From Anaerolineales bacterium UBA7227 (GTDB lineage Bacteria; Chloroflexota; Anaerolineae; Anaerolineales; Villigracilaceae), in contig DKTP01000134.1 in assembly GCA_002473085.1 (NCBI GenBank), positions 1 through 24,812 of the forward strand: a stretch of 24,812 nt of DNA, read 5' to 3'. This document shows positions 1-6,529 of this stretch, in pieces. Within the stretch, counting starts at the first letter, position 1. Each line of letters opens with the position of its first letter. A program made the position numbers and the translations under genes. The notes beneath the pieces were generated by a model. That model did no database searches, had not been told where the DNA came from, and saw only the letters and a list, made by a program, of their open reading frames with translations.

Positions 1-85
1 GAGGGAGGGATTCGAACCCTCGGCTGAGTTTAACCCCAGCACTCACTTAGCAGGCGAGCCCAATCGGCCACTCTGGCACCTCCCC
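1..85 (-). tRNA. tRNA-Ser(GCT), 3' end cut by window edge
   Basis: Read on the minus strand from position 85, the sequence folds as a class II (long variable arm) serine tRNA. The 5' acceptor strand GGGGAGG is followed by T8/G9 and a D-arm. The anticodon stem CTCGC/GTGAG carries the loop CTGCTAA, so the anticodon is GCT (reads AGC/AGU). The variable arm and a T-arm GAGGG-TTCGAAT-CCCTC follow. Only the first four bases of the 3' acceptor strand (CCTC) are present; the last three pairs and the discriminator lie outside the window. Confidence 0.93.
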
Positions 86-119
86 GGATGCACGGCTATT
101 TTACTCGAAGAATGACGAG

Positions 120-204
120 CGGAGGGAGTGGGATTCGAACCCACGTGGACTTTCGCCCAACATGTTTTCAAGACATGCGCCTTAGGCCGCTCGGCCATCC
201 CTCC
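120..204 (-). tRNA. tRNA-Ser(TGA)
   Basis: Read on the minus strand from position 204: acceptor GGAGGGA pairs with TCCCTCC, with discriminator G. The D-arm is normal. The anticodon stem CATGT/ACATG encloses the loop CTTGAAA, giving anticodon TGA (reads UCN, chiefly UCA). A long variable arm and a T-arm GTGGG-TTCGAAT-CCCAC make it a standard serine class II tRNA. CCA is not encoded. The bases A36 and A37 make it a typical substrate for i6A/ms2i6A modification, and the MiaB-type enzyme is the next gene. It is probably co-transcribed with the downstream tRNA-Ser(GCT), 34 bp away. Confidence 0.95.
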
Positions 205-366
205 AGGCGGAGGGGATTCTACCATGCTTCCGTTTCAAAGCGACGAGCAGCGCGTCTTCGATTGAAATGTCGTTTCCGATTTAAGGAGTGGATAATTATC
301 CGAATTTTTGACGTTGCGACGCCAAACAACCAAGACCCAAAGTCTGACATGAAAACGAAAAGGATT

Positions 367-442
367 CCGCAAGTTCTCCTTGCGGCTTTTCCGAAGTAGA
401 ACTTCGGGATTCCAAATTTTCATCATTCGGGGTGAATCCCCG
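367..442. repeat. Cluster of three small hairpins
   Basis: CCGCAAG (367-373) pairs with CTTGCGG (379-385). CCGAAGT (391-397) pairs with ACTTCGG (401-407). CGGGG (428-432) pairs with CCCCG (438-442). All three are perfect, with loops of 3-5 nt. None is followed by a clear T-run, so they look like a repeat cluster or transcript-end structures rather than one standard terminator. Confidence 0.5.
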
Positions 443-538
443 TTCATGGATACTTTGTGCCTTCGCGACTTCGTGTTTAGCCCGTCACTTTAGCCACTCT
501 CCAATTTATGATTTGGAGCGCGCCAAATTTCTTCTTGG

Positions 539-544
539 TATAAT
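539..544 (+). promoter_or_regulatory. -10 box of miaB (possible leaderless start)
   Basis: A perfect TATAAT ends 8 nt before the miaB ATG at 553, so the predicted transcript would start at or next to the start codon. There is no Shine-Dalgarno sequence. The -35 is weak: TTGGAG at 513-518 lies at a long 20-nt spacing and overlaps an inverted repeat. Confidence 0.5.
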
Positions 545-552
545 CCCCGCCT

Positions 553-1893
553 ATGAAAAAATATCACCTCTGGACCGAAGGCTGCCAGATGAACGTGGCC
601 GACTCGCAGCGCGTCGGCTCGTCGCTGGAGCATTTAGGCTACACTTTTACCGATAAAGCCGAAGAAGCCGACGTGATCGTGATGAACACCTGCGTGGTGC
701 GTCAGTCCGCTGAAGACAGGGCGCTCGGCCGTCTGGGATCCTTCAAACCGCTCAAGGAAAAAAATCCCAACCTCGTCATTAACCTGATGGGATGCATGGT
801 CGGCGTGCGCGGCGCAGAGAAACTGCGCGCCAAACTTCCCTTCGTGGACGTCTTCTCGCCTCCCTCCGACCCTGGGCCGTTGATCTCCTTCCTCAGCCAG
901 GGCGAGATCCGCGCCATCGAAGCCGACGAGACCGCGCGCCGCTTCGGCCTCATGGACGGCGACCTCATCCTCCCCGAACACGAACGCGGCAAGACCGTCA
1001 GCGTGCATGTGCCAGTCGTCTACGGATGCTCGCACGCCTGTACGTTTTGCATCATCCCCTATCGCCGCGGCGCGGAGCGCAGCCGTCCCGTGGGCGACAT
1101 CATCGGCGAAATCCGCTCGCTGGCCGCGCAGGGCGTCAAGGAAGTGACCCTCCTCGGTCAAATCGTGGACCGCTACGGCAAGGACGTTCCCGACGGCCCC
1201 AACCTCGCCGCGCTGCTGCGCGTTGTCCACGAGGTCGAGGGCATCGAGCGCATCCGCTTCCTCACCTCGCATCCCAACTACTTCACCGAAGACCTGATGG
1301 ACGCGGTCGCCGCGCTGCCCAAAGTCATGCCGCATATCGAAGTCCCCATCCAGGCGGGCGACGACGAAGTGTTGGCGAACATGCGCCGCGGCTACACCCA
1401 ACAGGATTACCGTGACCTCGTCGCGAAGATCCGCGCGAAGATTCCCGACTGCTCCATCGCGACCGACATTATCGTCGGATTCCCTGGCGAGACCGAGGCG
1501 CAGTTCATGGAGACCTTCCGCGTCCTCTCCGACCTTCGGCTGGACGTGGCCCACCTGGCGCGTTACTCCTCCCGCGAGGGGACCGTCGCCACGCGCTCGA
1601 TGGCGGACGACATCTCCGAAGAGGAGAAGATGCGCCGCTTCCGCCTGCTCGAAGACTTGCAGGAGCAGATCGTCGGCGAGATCAACCAGAAATATCTCGG
1701 CGAAAAAGTGGACGTGCTGTTCGAGGACAAGACGAAGGGACGCTGGCGCGGCCGCACGCCGACCAACAAACTCGTCTTCGTGGAGTCGGACGAGGACTTG
1801 CGCGGCCGAATCGAATCCGTCAAAGTGACGTGGGCGGGACCCTGGTCCATGCAGGCGGCGCTGGAGCGCCGTCCCGAATTGATTTCGTTGTAA
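553..1893 (+). CDS. miaB: tRNA-2-methylthio-N6-dimethylallyladenosine synthase, MiaB family
   Basis: A radical-SAM methylthiotransferase that adds a methylthio group to i6A37 of tRNAs reading UNN codons. The 446-residue protein has the usual three-domain layout. The N-terminal UPF0004 domain has the cluster cysteines C11 (TEGCQMN), C47 (NTCVVR) and C81 (MGCM). The radical-SAM core carries C159, C163 and C166 (CSHACTFC), with the GFPGET motif near residue 300. A C-terminal TRAM-like RNA-binding region follows from about residue 375. The usual LGQNVNSYG segment reads LGQIVDRYG, an unusual variant. Length fits the family. The ATG at 553 gives a complete N-terminus with cluster Cys 11; it lacks a ribosome-binding site but sits 8 nt after TATAAT. 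The related families MtaB and RimO are less likely because TEGCQMN and NTCVVR are MiaB-like. Confidence 0.92.
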   Translation: MKKYHLWTEGCQMNVADSQRVGSSLEHLGYTFTDKAEEADVIVMNTCVVRQSAEDRALGRLGSFKPLKEKNPNLVINLMGCMVGVRGAEKLRAKLPFVDVFSPPSDPGPLISFLSQGEIRAIEADETARRFGLMDGDLILPEHERGKTVSVHVPVVYGCSHACTFCIIPYRRGAERSRPVGDIIGEIRSLAAQGVKEVTLLGQIVDRYGKDVPDGPNLAALLRVVHEVEGIERIRFLTSHPNYFTEDLMDAVAALPKVMPHIEVPIQAGDDEVLANMRRGYTQQDYRDLVAKIRAKIPDCSIATDIIVGFPGETEAQFMETFRVLSDLRLDVAHLARYSSREGTVATRSMADDISEEEKMRRFRLLEDLQEQIVGEINQKYLGEKVDVLFEDKTKGRWRGRTPTNKLVFVESDEDLRGRIESVKVTWAGPWSMQAALERRPELISL

Positions 1894-1894
1894 C

Positions 1895-1966
1895 GTCGGC
1901 GCGCTCATCTTCAACGGCAAAGGCGAACTCCTGCTGTTGCAAAGTCGCAAATGGGCGGAACCGTAA
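1895..1966 (+). pseudogene. NUDIX hydrolase N-terminal remnant
   Basis: Immediately after the miaB stop an open stretch reads VGALIFNGKGELLLLQSRKW followed by AEP and a stop (TAA 1964-1966). This is the typical first beta-strands of a NUDIX hydrolase (VGALIFN, then hydrophobic residues, then QSRKW). No start codon opens the frame, and the NUDIX box that should follow is absent; the downstream DNA to 2113 does not continue it in any frame. It looks like a decayed fragment. The match rests on a short segment, so it is suggestive only. Confidence 0.5.
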
Positions 1967-2078
1967 AAAGTCCTGACGATGGAACTGGACGCGTACACGC
2001 GTCGTTCCATGGAAGAATGGATGAAGCAGGGGCGAACGCATAGATTCGCCCGAAGAAAACCCGGTTCCTGTAAATGGG

Positions 2079-2084
2079 TATAAT
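2079..2084 (+). promoter_or_regulatory. -10 box for the BMP-lipoprotein operon
   Basis: A perfect TATAAT is followed after a short leader by GGAG (2103-2106) and the GTG start at 2114. No convincing -35 hexamer is seen at 16-18 nt spacing. It probably drives the operon 2114-6436. Confidence 0.5.
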
Positions 2085-2113
2085 CGGGGAAATTTCGACC
2101 CTGGAGTAAACTT

Positions 2114-3148
2114 GTGCGCATCAAATCGCTTTTCATTTTGACCCCCGTCCTGGTTCTTTCCATGTTGCTGGGCGGCTGCGGTTCCAAAGAGACTCCCGCC
2201 CCCACCGAGACGCCCACCCTTGCGCCGACCGTCGCGCCCACCGCCACACCCTCGGCGCCGCTTGCCATCCTCGTCGTCCCCGCGGACATGGACCAGGCGC
2301 AGTCCAACCTCTACCAGTCCACGATGTATGAACTGGCGCAGGCGGCCGGCTATCGCTTCCAGGCGCGCAACAACCTCGCCGCCGCGGACCTCGACCCCTC
2401 GGTGAAGATCGTCGTCGCCTTCCCGCCGGACCCGGGCGTGGCCGCGTTGGCCGCGGCCGCCCCGCAGACGCAATTCCTGGCGGTGGAGCTGCCCGGCGTC
2501 CCCGCGGGCGGAAACGTCAGCGTCGTCGCCAACGCCAGCCGTCCCGACATGGTCGGCTTCTTCCTGGGCTACGTCTCCGCCCTCGTCACTGCGGAGGACG
2601 ACTCGCGCGTCGGCATGATCGTCCCGCAGGGCGACCCAAACGCGCAGACGGCGTTCGCCGCGTTCAAAAACGGCATGACCTTTTACTGCGGCTCCTGCCC
2701 GAAGATGTATTTTTACTTCGACATCTACGGCAACACGCTCGAATATCCGCAGATCGTGGAGATCCCCGCCAGCGCGGGCGTAAACGAATACCCCGCCTAC
2801 GGACGCCTCCTCAAAGAGAAGAAAGTCGCGATGGCCTACGTTTATCCGTCCATCGCCACGCCCGATATGTTGAACGCCATCGGCAGCGAGGGCGTGATCA
2901 GCATCGGAGACATGACGCCGAACCCGCGTCCGCTTTACTGGGCCGCCAGCCTCCAGCCCGACCTCGCGCAGGCCATCCGCCTCGCCTGGGCTGAACTGTC
3001 GGCCGGGCGCGGCGGACAGACGTTCACCGCCCCCTTCGCGTTGACCGACATGGACCCCAACATCATCACGCCCGGCAAACTGCAACTCATCAACCAGACG
3101 CTGGCCGACCTGCTGGCCGGACGCATCAACATCGGCCTGGGGCAGTGA
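2114..3148 (+). CDS. BMP-family (basic membrane protein / PnrA-like) lipoprotein
   Basis: A predicted surface lipoprotein of 344 residues. The signal peptide ends in the lipobox LLGGC, with lipidated Cys at residue 22, followed by a Thr/Pro/Ala linker to about residue 48. The rest is a periplasmic-binding-protein fold of the BMP/PnrA type (substrate-binding components, often for nucleosides). Supporting segments are ANASRPDMVGFFLGYVSALV, RVGMIVPQG and the late GDMTPNPRPLYWAASL. The start is GTG at 2114 with GGAG 7 nt upstream and a TATAAT at 2079. It is the first gene of a tight plus-strand operon. No permease or ATPase of an ABC transporter lies beside it, so it may serve a transporter encoded elsewhere or act as a sensor. 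Substrate is unknown. Confidence 0.8.
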   Translation: MRIKSLFILTPVLVLSMLLGGCGSKETPAPTETPTLAPTVAPTATPSAPLAILVVPADMDQAQSNLYQSTMYELAQAAGYRFQARNNLAAADLDPSVKIVVAFPPDPGVAALAAAAPQTQFLAVELPGVPAGGNVSVVANASRPDMVGFFLGYVSALVTAEDDSRVGMIVPQGDPNAQTAFAAFKNGMTFYCGSCPKMYFYFDIYGNTLEYPQIVEIPASAGVNEYPAYGRLLKEKKVAMAYVYPSIATPDMLNAIGSEGVISIGDMTPNPRPLYWAASLQPDLAQAIRLAWAELSAGRGGQTFTAPFALTDMDPNIITPGKLQLINQTLADLLAGRINIGLGQ

Positions 3149-3168
3149 CCCCGGCGCGCCGCAGCGAG

Positions 3169-3786
3169 ATGAAGATCCTGGCTGTCACCGACGAGATCGT
3201 CGAGCGGCTCTACCATCTGGCCGCGAGCGGTCACTTCGCGGACGTGGGACTGATCCTCTCCTGCGGCGACTTGCCCTATCCCTATCTCGAAAACCTCGTC
3301 ACCCTGCTCACCGTGCCGCTGCTGTACGTCCCAGGCAACCACGACCCCGAATACAACCCGAACGTGACCGCCTCGCGCGCCGAGGGCTGCGAAAACGTGG
3401 ACGGACGCGTCGTCCGCGTGCGCGGGTTGACGGTGGCCGGGCTGGGCGGGAGTCCGCGCTACCGCCCGCAGGGCGTGAACCAGTACAGCCAGTCCGAAAT
3501 GACGCTCCGCGCCTGGAGGCTGGCCGCCGTCCTCGCCTGGAATCGCCCGCGCTTCGGCCCGCTCGACGTCCTCATCACCCACTCGCCTCCCTTCCACATT
3601 CAGGATGAAGACTCACAGGCGCACCGCGGCCTGCGCGCCATCAACTGGCTGATCGGCTGGGCGAAACCGCGTTACCACCTGCACGGACACGTCCACTTCC
3701 AGCGCCGCAACCTGGCCCCGTCCGCCACGCAGGTTGGACCGACCTCCGTCGTCAACGTCTTTCCCTATCAAGTAATTGAGATTTAA
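3169..3786 (+). CDS. Calcineurin-like metallophosphoesterase
   Basis: A cytoplasmic hydrolase of the calcineurin-like phosphoesterase fold with two metals in the active site. Metal-ligand motifs in order are CGDLPY, GNHDPEY, THSPP and HGHVH. The first motif is altered: the usual D-x-H near the N-terminus reads TDE, so one ligand histidine is missing. Length is 205 residues from ATG 3169, where the fold begins directly with MKILAVTDE. A GTG at 3145 overlapping the upstream stop (GTGA) would add eight residues and is a possible alternative, because the same GTGA overlap is used by the DapA-like gene at 4637. It is second in the operon, and the next gene starts 2 nt after its stop. The substrate cannot be predicted. 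Confidence 0.82.
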   Translation: MKILAVTDEIVERLYHLAASGHFADVGLILSCGDLPYPYLENLVTLLTVPLLYVPGNHDPEYNPNVTASRAEGCENVDGRVVRVRGLTVAGLGGSPRYRPQGVNQYSQSEMTLRAWRLAAVLAWNRPRFGPLDVLITHSPPFHIQDEDSQAHRGLRAINWLIGWAKPRYHLHGHVHFQRRNLAPSATQVGPTSVVNVFPYQVIEI

Positions 3787-3788
3787 GA

Positions 3789-4640
3789 ATGTCAGACGAA
3801 CTCGCCTCCCGCGTCCGCGCCGATTACAACCGCGCCCGCACCAAGGCCTTCCTCAACCGCATCTGGTCGGTCGTCTCGGGCAAGCCGCTCCAGTTGTTGT
3901 CGTACGACGAAGTGCGCGAGAAACTTCACATCGGCGGACCCATCTATCGCGGCGTCAAAACCGTCCGCGTGGACCAGATCGCGGGCAGTCTCAACCGCTA
4001 CATGGCTTTCGACCGCGCCTTCCTGCCCGTTCAGGACGACACCGCCAGCCGCTGGCAGCGCGTCAACCGCGCGTTTTATGAAGAGATCAGCCTGCCTCCC
4101 GTCGTGCTGTACAAGGTCGGCAAAGTCTACTTCGTGGTGGACGGTCATCACCGCGTCTCGGTGGCGCGCGAGCAGGGACAGGAATTCATCGAAGCCGAAG
4201 TGCGCGAGTGCGCCACGCGCGTCAACATCACGCCCGATCTCAAACCCGACGACCTCGAGATCCTCGGCGAAAAAGTGGACTTCCTCGAACGCACCCACCT
4301 CGACGACCTGCGTCCAAAAGCTCGGATCCGCCTCACCATCCCCGACGGCTTCGACCGCATGTTGGAACACATCGCCGTCCATCGCTACTTCATGGGTCTC
4401 GACCTCCAACGCGACATCGGCGAAGAGGAAGCCGTGACGCACTGGTACGACACGGTCTACCTGCCCATCGTCAATGTCATCCGCTCCAGCGAAATCTTAA
4501 GTGAGTTTCCCGGCAAGACCGAAGGCGACCTCTACCTCTGGACGCTCGACCACCAGCACTACCTCGCCGAACAAGAAGGCCAGCCGCTCCATCCGCCCGA
4601 CCAGGCCGCCCAGGACTTCATCGAAGGGATGGACTCGTGA
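3789..4640 (+). CDS. ParB-like (ParB/sulfiredoxin-fold) domain protein
   Basis: A 283-residue cytoplasmic protein. Residues about 90-125 contain LPPVVLYKVGKVYFVVDGHH followed by RVSVAREQG, the hallmark DGHHR segment of ParB N-terminal-like nucleotide-binding domains. The N-terminal 40 residues are helical and basic. The C-terminal half (about 150-283) is rich in acidic and aromatic residues and is not recognised by eye. There is no helix-turn-helix DNA-binding domain and no ParA beside it, so a role in chromosome partition is unlikely. The start is ATG 2 nt after the metallophosphoesterase stop, and the end overlaps the next gene by 4 nt, indicating translational coupling. Function unknown; it may act on a nucleotide-linked substrate. 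Confidence 0.7.
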   Translation: MSDELASRVRADYNRARTKAFLNRIWSVVSGKPLQLLSYDEVREKLHIGGPIYRGVKTVRVDQIAGSLNRYMAFDRAFLPVQDDTASRWQRVNRAFYEEISLPPVVLYKVGKVYFVVDGHHRVSVAREQGQEFIEAEVRECATRVNITPDLKPDDLEILGEKVDFLERTHLDDLRPKARIRLTIPDGFDRMLEHIAVHRYFMGLDLQRDIGEEEAVTHWYDTVYLPIVNVIRSSEILSEFPGKTEGDLYLWTLDHQHYLAEQEGQPLHPPDQAAQDFIEGMDS

Positions 4641-5554
4641 CCCGACGCCCTCTCGACGGAGTCTACGCCGCCGCGTTGACTCCCCTCGTCGCCGACGCCT
4701 CCTCTCCTGACCTCGAAGCGGTCGCGCCCTACCTGGCCTTTCTCGCCGCCCGAGGCTGTCACGGCGCGCTCCTCTTCGGGACGACGGGCGAGGGGCCGAG
4801 CTTTTCTCCCGCCGAGAGAATCGCGGTTTGGCAAACCGCCGTACGCGTCCGCGAACAATTCCCCAACTTCCGCCTCCTCGCGGGGACGGGGACTCCCAGC
4901 CTCGTCGAATCCATCGAACTCACCCGCGCTGCCTTCGACCTCGGCTACGACGGCGTCGTCGCGCTCCCGCCGTATTACTTCCGCAAAGCCACGGACGAGG
5001 GCCTCTTCCGCTGGTTCGGCGAACTCATCCAAAAAGCCGTCCCTGGCGACGGTCATCTCCTCGGTTATCACATCCCAGGCATGACTGGGATCGGATTCTC
5101 GCTCGACCTGCTCGCGCGTCTCAAAGACGCCTTCCCTGTCCAATTCGCGGGCATCAAAGACTCCTCCCACGACCCCGACTTTGCCTGCGCCCTCGGTCAA
5201 CGCTTCGGCGCCGACCTCGCTGTCTTCACCGGGACCGATTCCGATTTCACGCTCGCGCTCGAAAACCGCGCCGCGGGCTGCATCACCGCGCCCGCCAATC
5301 TCATTTCCCCCGACCTGCGCGAAATTTACGATTCATTTCAGGAACCAGGTTTCTCTAAGAAACCTGGTTCCTCCCGCGCGCAGGAACGCGTCACGCGTCA
5401 ACGCCATATCCTCGAAAAATATCCGCCCTTCCCGCCCGCGCTCAAAGCCCTCGTCCACCGCCTGCACGGATTCCCGCGCTGGCCCGTCCGCCCGCCGCTG
5501 GAGAATCTTCAGCCCGAATCCGAATCCGCCCTTCTGCGCGAATTCTCCGCCTGA
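4637..5554 (+). CDS. DapA/NAL-superfamily class I aldolase, specificity unknown
   Basis: A Schiff-base aldolase of the dihydrodipicolinate synthase / N-acetylneuraminate lyase superfamily, 305 residues. Visible motifs are GTTGE (48-52, pyruvate carboxylate binding), YHIPGMTG with catalytic Tyr144, and GIKDSS with Schiff-base Lys174. The arginine of the true DapA motif YN(V)P-x-RTG is replaced by Met149, which argues against dihydrodipicolinate synthase activity and for another pyruvate-type substrate. The start is GTG at 4637, overlapping the previous stop as GTGA. Near residues 235-246 a perfect 33-nt palindrome (5340-5372) has been inserted without breaking frame, adding a loop before the last helices. 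Superfamily is certain, exact reaction is not. Confidence 0.85.
   Translation: MTRRPLDGVYAAALTPLVADASSPDLEAVAPYLAFLAARGCHGALLFGTTGEGPSFSPAERIAVWQTAVRVREQFPNFRLLAGTGTPSLVESIELTRAAFDLGYDGVVALPPYYFRKATDEGLFRWFGELIQKAVPGDGHLLGYHIPGMTGIGFSLDLLARLKDAFPVQFAGIKDSSHDPDFACALGQRFGADLAVFTGTDSDFTLALENRAAGCITAPANLISPDLREIYDSFQEPGFSKKPGSSRAQERVTRQRHILEKYPPFPPALKALVHRLHGFPRWPVRPPLENLQPESESALLREFSA
5340..5372. repeat. 33-nt palindromic element inside the DapA-like gene
   Basis: A perfect inverted repeat with 15-nt arms: AGGAACCAGGTTTCT (5340-5354), a 3-nt loop CTA, then AGAAACCTGGTTCCT (5358-5372). It is exactly 11 codons long, so the reading frame is kept. A half-like copy, AAACCCGGTTCCT, occurs at 2057-2069 in the spacer before the BMP gene with one mismatch, hinting at a dispersed family. 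Confidence 0.85.
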
Positions 5555-5560
5555 CAACCG

Positions 5561-5613
5561 CTCTCTGCTCTCCTTACTACTCTCTGCTCTCTATTCTCTT
5601 CTCTCTTCTTCCC
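5561..5613. repeat. Pyrimidine-rich spacer with a 12-nt direct repeat
   Basis: The 60-nt gap before the LipM-like gene is almost pure C/T on the plus strand. CTCTCTGCTCTC occurs twice (5561-5572 and 5580-5591). It supplies no Shine-Dalgarno sequence for the gene that starts 2 nt after it. Confidence 0.7.
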
Positions 5614-5614
5614 A

Positions 5615-6436
5615 ATGAACTGGCGACTCCTCCTCACCCCTCCCGCGCCCGGCGCGTGGAACATGGCTGTAGACGAAGCCATCCTCGAATCCATCGGACG
5701 CGGCGCGTCGCTCTCGACCCTGCGCCTCTACGCGTGGACCCCCGCCTGTCTCTCGCTCGGGGTCGCCCAGCCCCTCGCGGACGTGGACGCGGCGCGCCTG
5801 CGTGCCCGCGGCTGGGACGCGGTGCGGCGCATCACGGGCGGCCGCGCCATCCTCCACACCGACGAGTTGACCTACTCCGTCATCGGCCCCGCGGAGAATC
5901 CCATCCTGGCGGGGAGCGTGCTCGAATCCTACAGCCGCATCGCGAAAGCCCTGCTCCGCGCCGTGCAGGATCTGGGAATGTCCGTCGAAATGAAAGAGAA
6001 AGATGATGTAGGACAAGTTACTAACTTGTCCAGGAGCAACCCCGTCTGCTTTGAAGTCCCCTCGACGTACGAGATCACCGTGGACGGGAAAAAGTTGATC
6101 GGCTCGGCGCAGGCTCGCAGAAAAGACGGCGTCCTCCAGCACGGATCGCTGCCCCTTGTCGGCGACCTGACGCGCATCACCGACGCGCTGACCTTCGCGG
6201 ACGAGTCCGCGCGCGCGGACGCGGCGGCGCGTCTCCTTGCCCGCGCCGCCACAGTGGAATCCGCTTTGGGACGCGCGGCAACTTGGGACGACGCGGCCCG
6301 CGCCATGGTCCGCGCGTTCGAAGCGGAGTTGGGAATCCAGTTCGAGCGCGGAGACCTGTCGCCCGTCGAGTCGACGCGGGCGGAGGCGTTGGTCCGCGAG
6401 AAATATGGAAATCCAGAGTGGACGGAGAGGGTGTGA
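5615..6436 (+). CDS. Lipoate/octanoate protein transferase, LipM/LplA family
   Basis: A cytoplasmic enzyme that attaches octanoate or lipoate to lipoyl-domain proteins; 273 residues. Family motifs are MAVDEAIL (17-24), RRITGGRAILH (71-81), DELTYSVIG (83-91) and VDGKKLIGSAQ with the conserved lysine at about 159-160. CFEVPSTYEI, with Cys145, matches the catalytic-cysteine region of LipM-type octanoyltransferases better than the LplA ligase, so octanoyl-ACP:GcvH transfer is favoured. LipA, which would complete lipoate synthesis, is at 20462-21412. A 21-nt palindrome (6011-6031) is inserted in frame at residues 133-139, just before the Cys145 loop. The ATG at 5615 has no Shine-Dalgarno sequence; the upstream spacer is pyrimidine-rich. 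It is the last gene of the plus-strand operon. Confidence 0.82.
   Translation: MNWRLLLTPPAPGAWNMAVDEAILESIGRGASLSTLRLYAWTPACLSLGVAQPLADVDAARLRARGWDAVRRITGGRAILHTDELTYSVIGPAENPILAGSVLESYSRIAKALLRAVQDLGMSVEMKEKDDVGQVTNLSRSNPVCFEVPSTYEITVDGKKLIGSAQARRKDGVLQHGSLPLVGDLTRITDALTFADESARADAAARLLARAATVESALGRAATWDDAARAMVRAFEAELGIQFERGDLSPVESTRAEALVREKYGNPEWTERV
6011..6031. repeat. 21-nt palindrome inside the LipM-like gene
   Basis: GGACAAGTTA (6011-6020), one central base C, then TAACTTGTCC (6022-6031): a perfect palindrome of seven codons inserted in frame. Its sequence differs from the palindrome in the neighbouring DapA-like gene, so it represents another element type. Confidence 0.85.
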
Positions 6437-6529
6437 AAACCTGACGCGCCTCACCCGCGCCGTGATTGACCAGAGCCAATGCGCGGACAAAAGCCATAAT
6501 CGTCAGGCTTTCGCGGACATGTCAGGTTT
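6437..6529. terminator. Convergent spacer with nested inverted repeats
   Basis: AAACCTGAC (6437-6445) pairs with GTCAGGTTT (6521-6529), and inside lies AAAGCC (6490-6495) / GGCTTT (6506-6511). The structure separates the plus-strand LipM-like gene from the convergent TumE-like gene, so it may end transcription in both directions. It is not a classical stem plus T-run. Confidence 0.35.

Larger units (their letters stand above)
205..552. other. Non-coding spacer between tRNA-Ser and miaB, with three tandem hairpins
   Basis: No convincing gene is present. The right part is AT-richer than the surroundings. It holds three short perfect inverted repeats in a row (367-385, 391-407, 428-442) and, nearer miaB, overlapping TTTGG/CCAAA-type inverted repeats (499-518 and 512-527) just before the -10 box at 539-544. 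The short ORFs crossing it have no start signals and no protein character. Confidence 0.6.

Noticed and set aside
1..204. Attachment site or integrated element at the tRNA genes
   Set aside because: There is no integrase nearby and no duplicated tRNA end in the window.
88..399. 103-codon plus-strand ORF over the serine tRNA
   Set aside because: It overlaps a tRNA gene on the opposite strand and its translation is not protein-like.
367..442. CRISPR array
   Set aside because: The hairpins differ in sequence and spacing, and no direct repeat with unique spacers is present anywhere in the window.
634..3085. Minus-strand open frames of 557 and 421 codons opposite miaB and the BMP gene
   Set aside because: They lie antisense to genes with clear family motifs and show no recognisable protein features.
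3789..4640. Chromosome-partition ParB
   Set aside because: It has only the DGHHR fold, with no helix-turn-helix and no ParA neighbour.
4637..5554. Naming the gene dapA for lysine synthesis
   Set aside because: The arginine needed for aspartate semialdehyde binding is replaced, and no lysine pathway gene is nearby.
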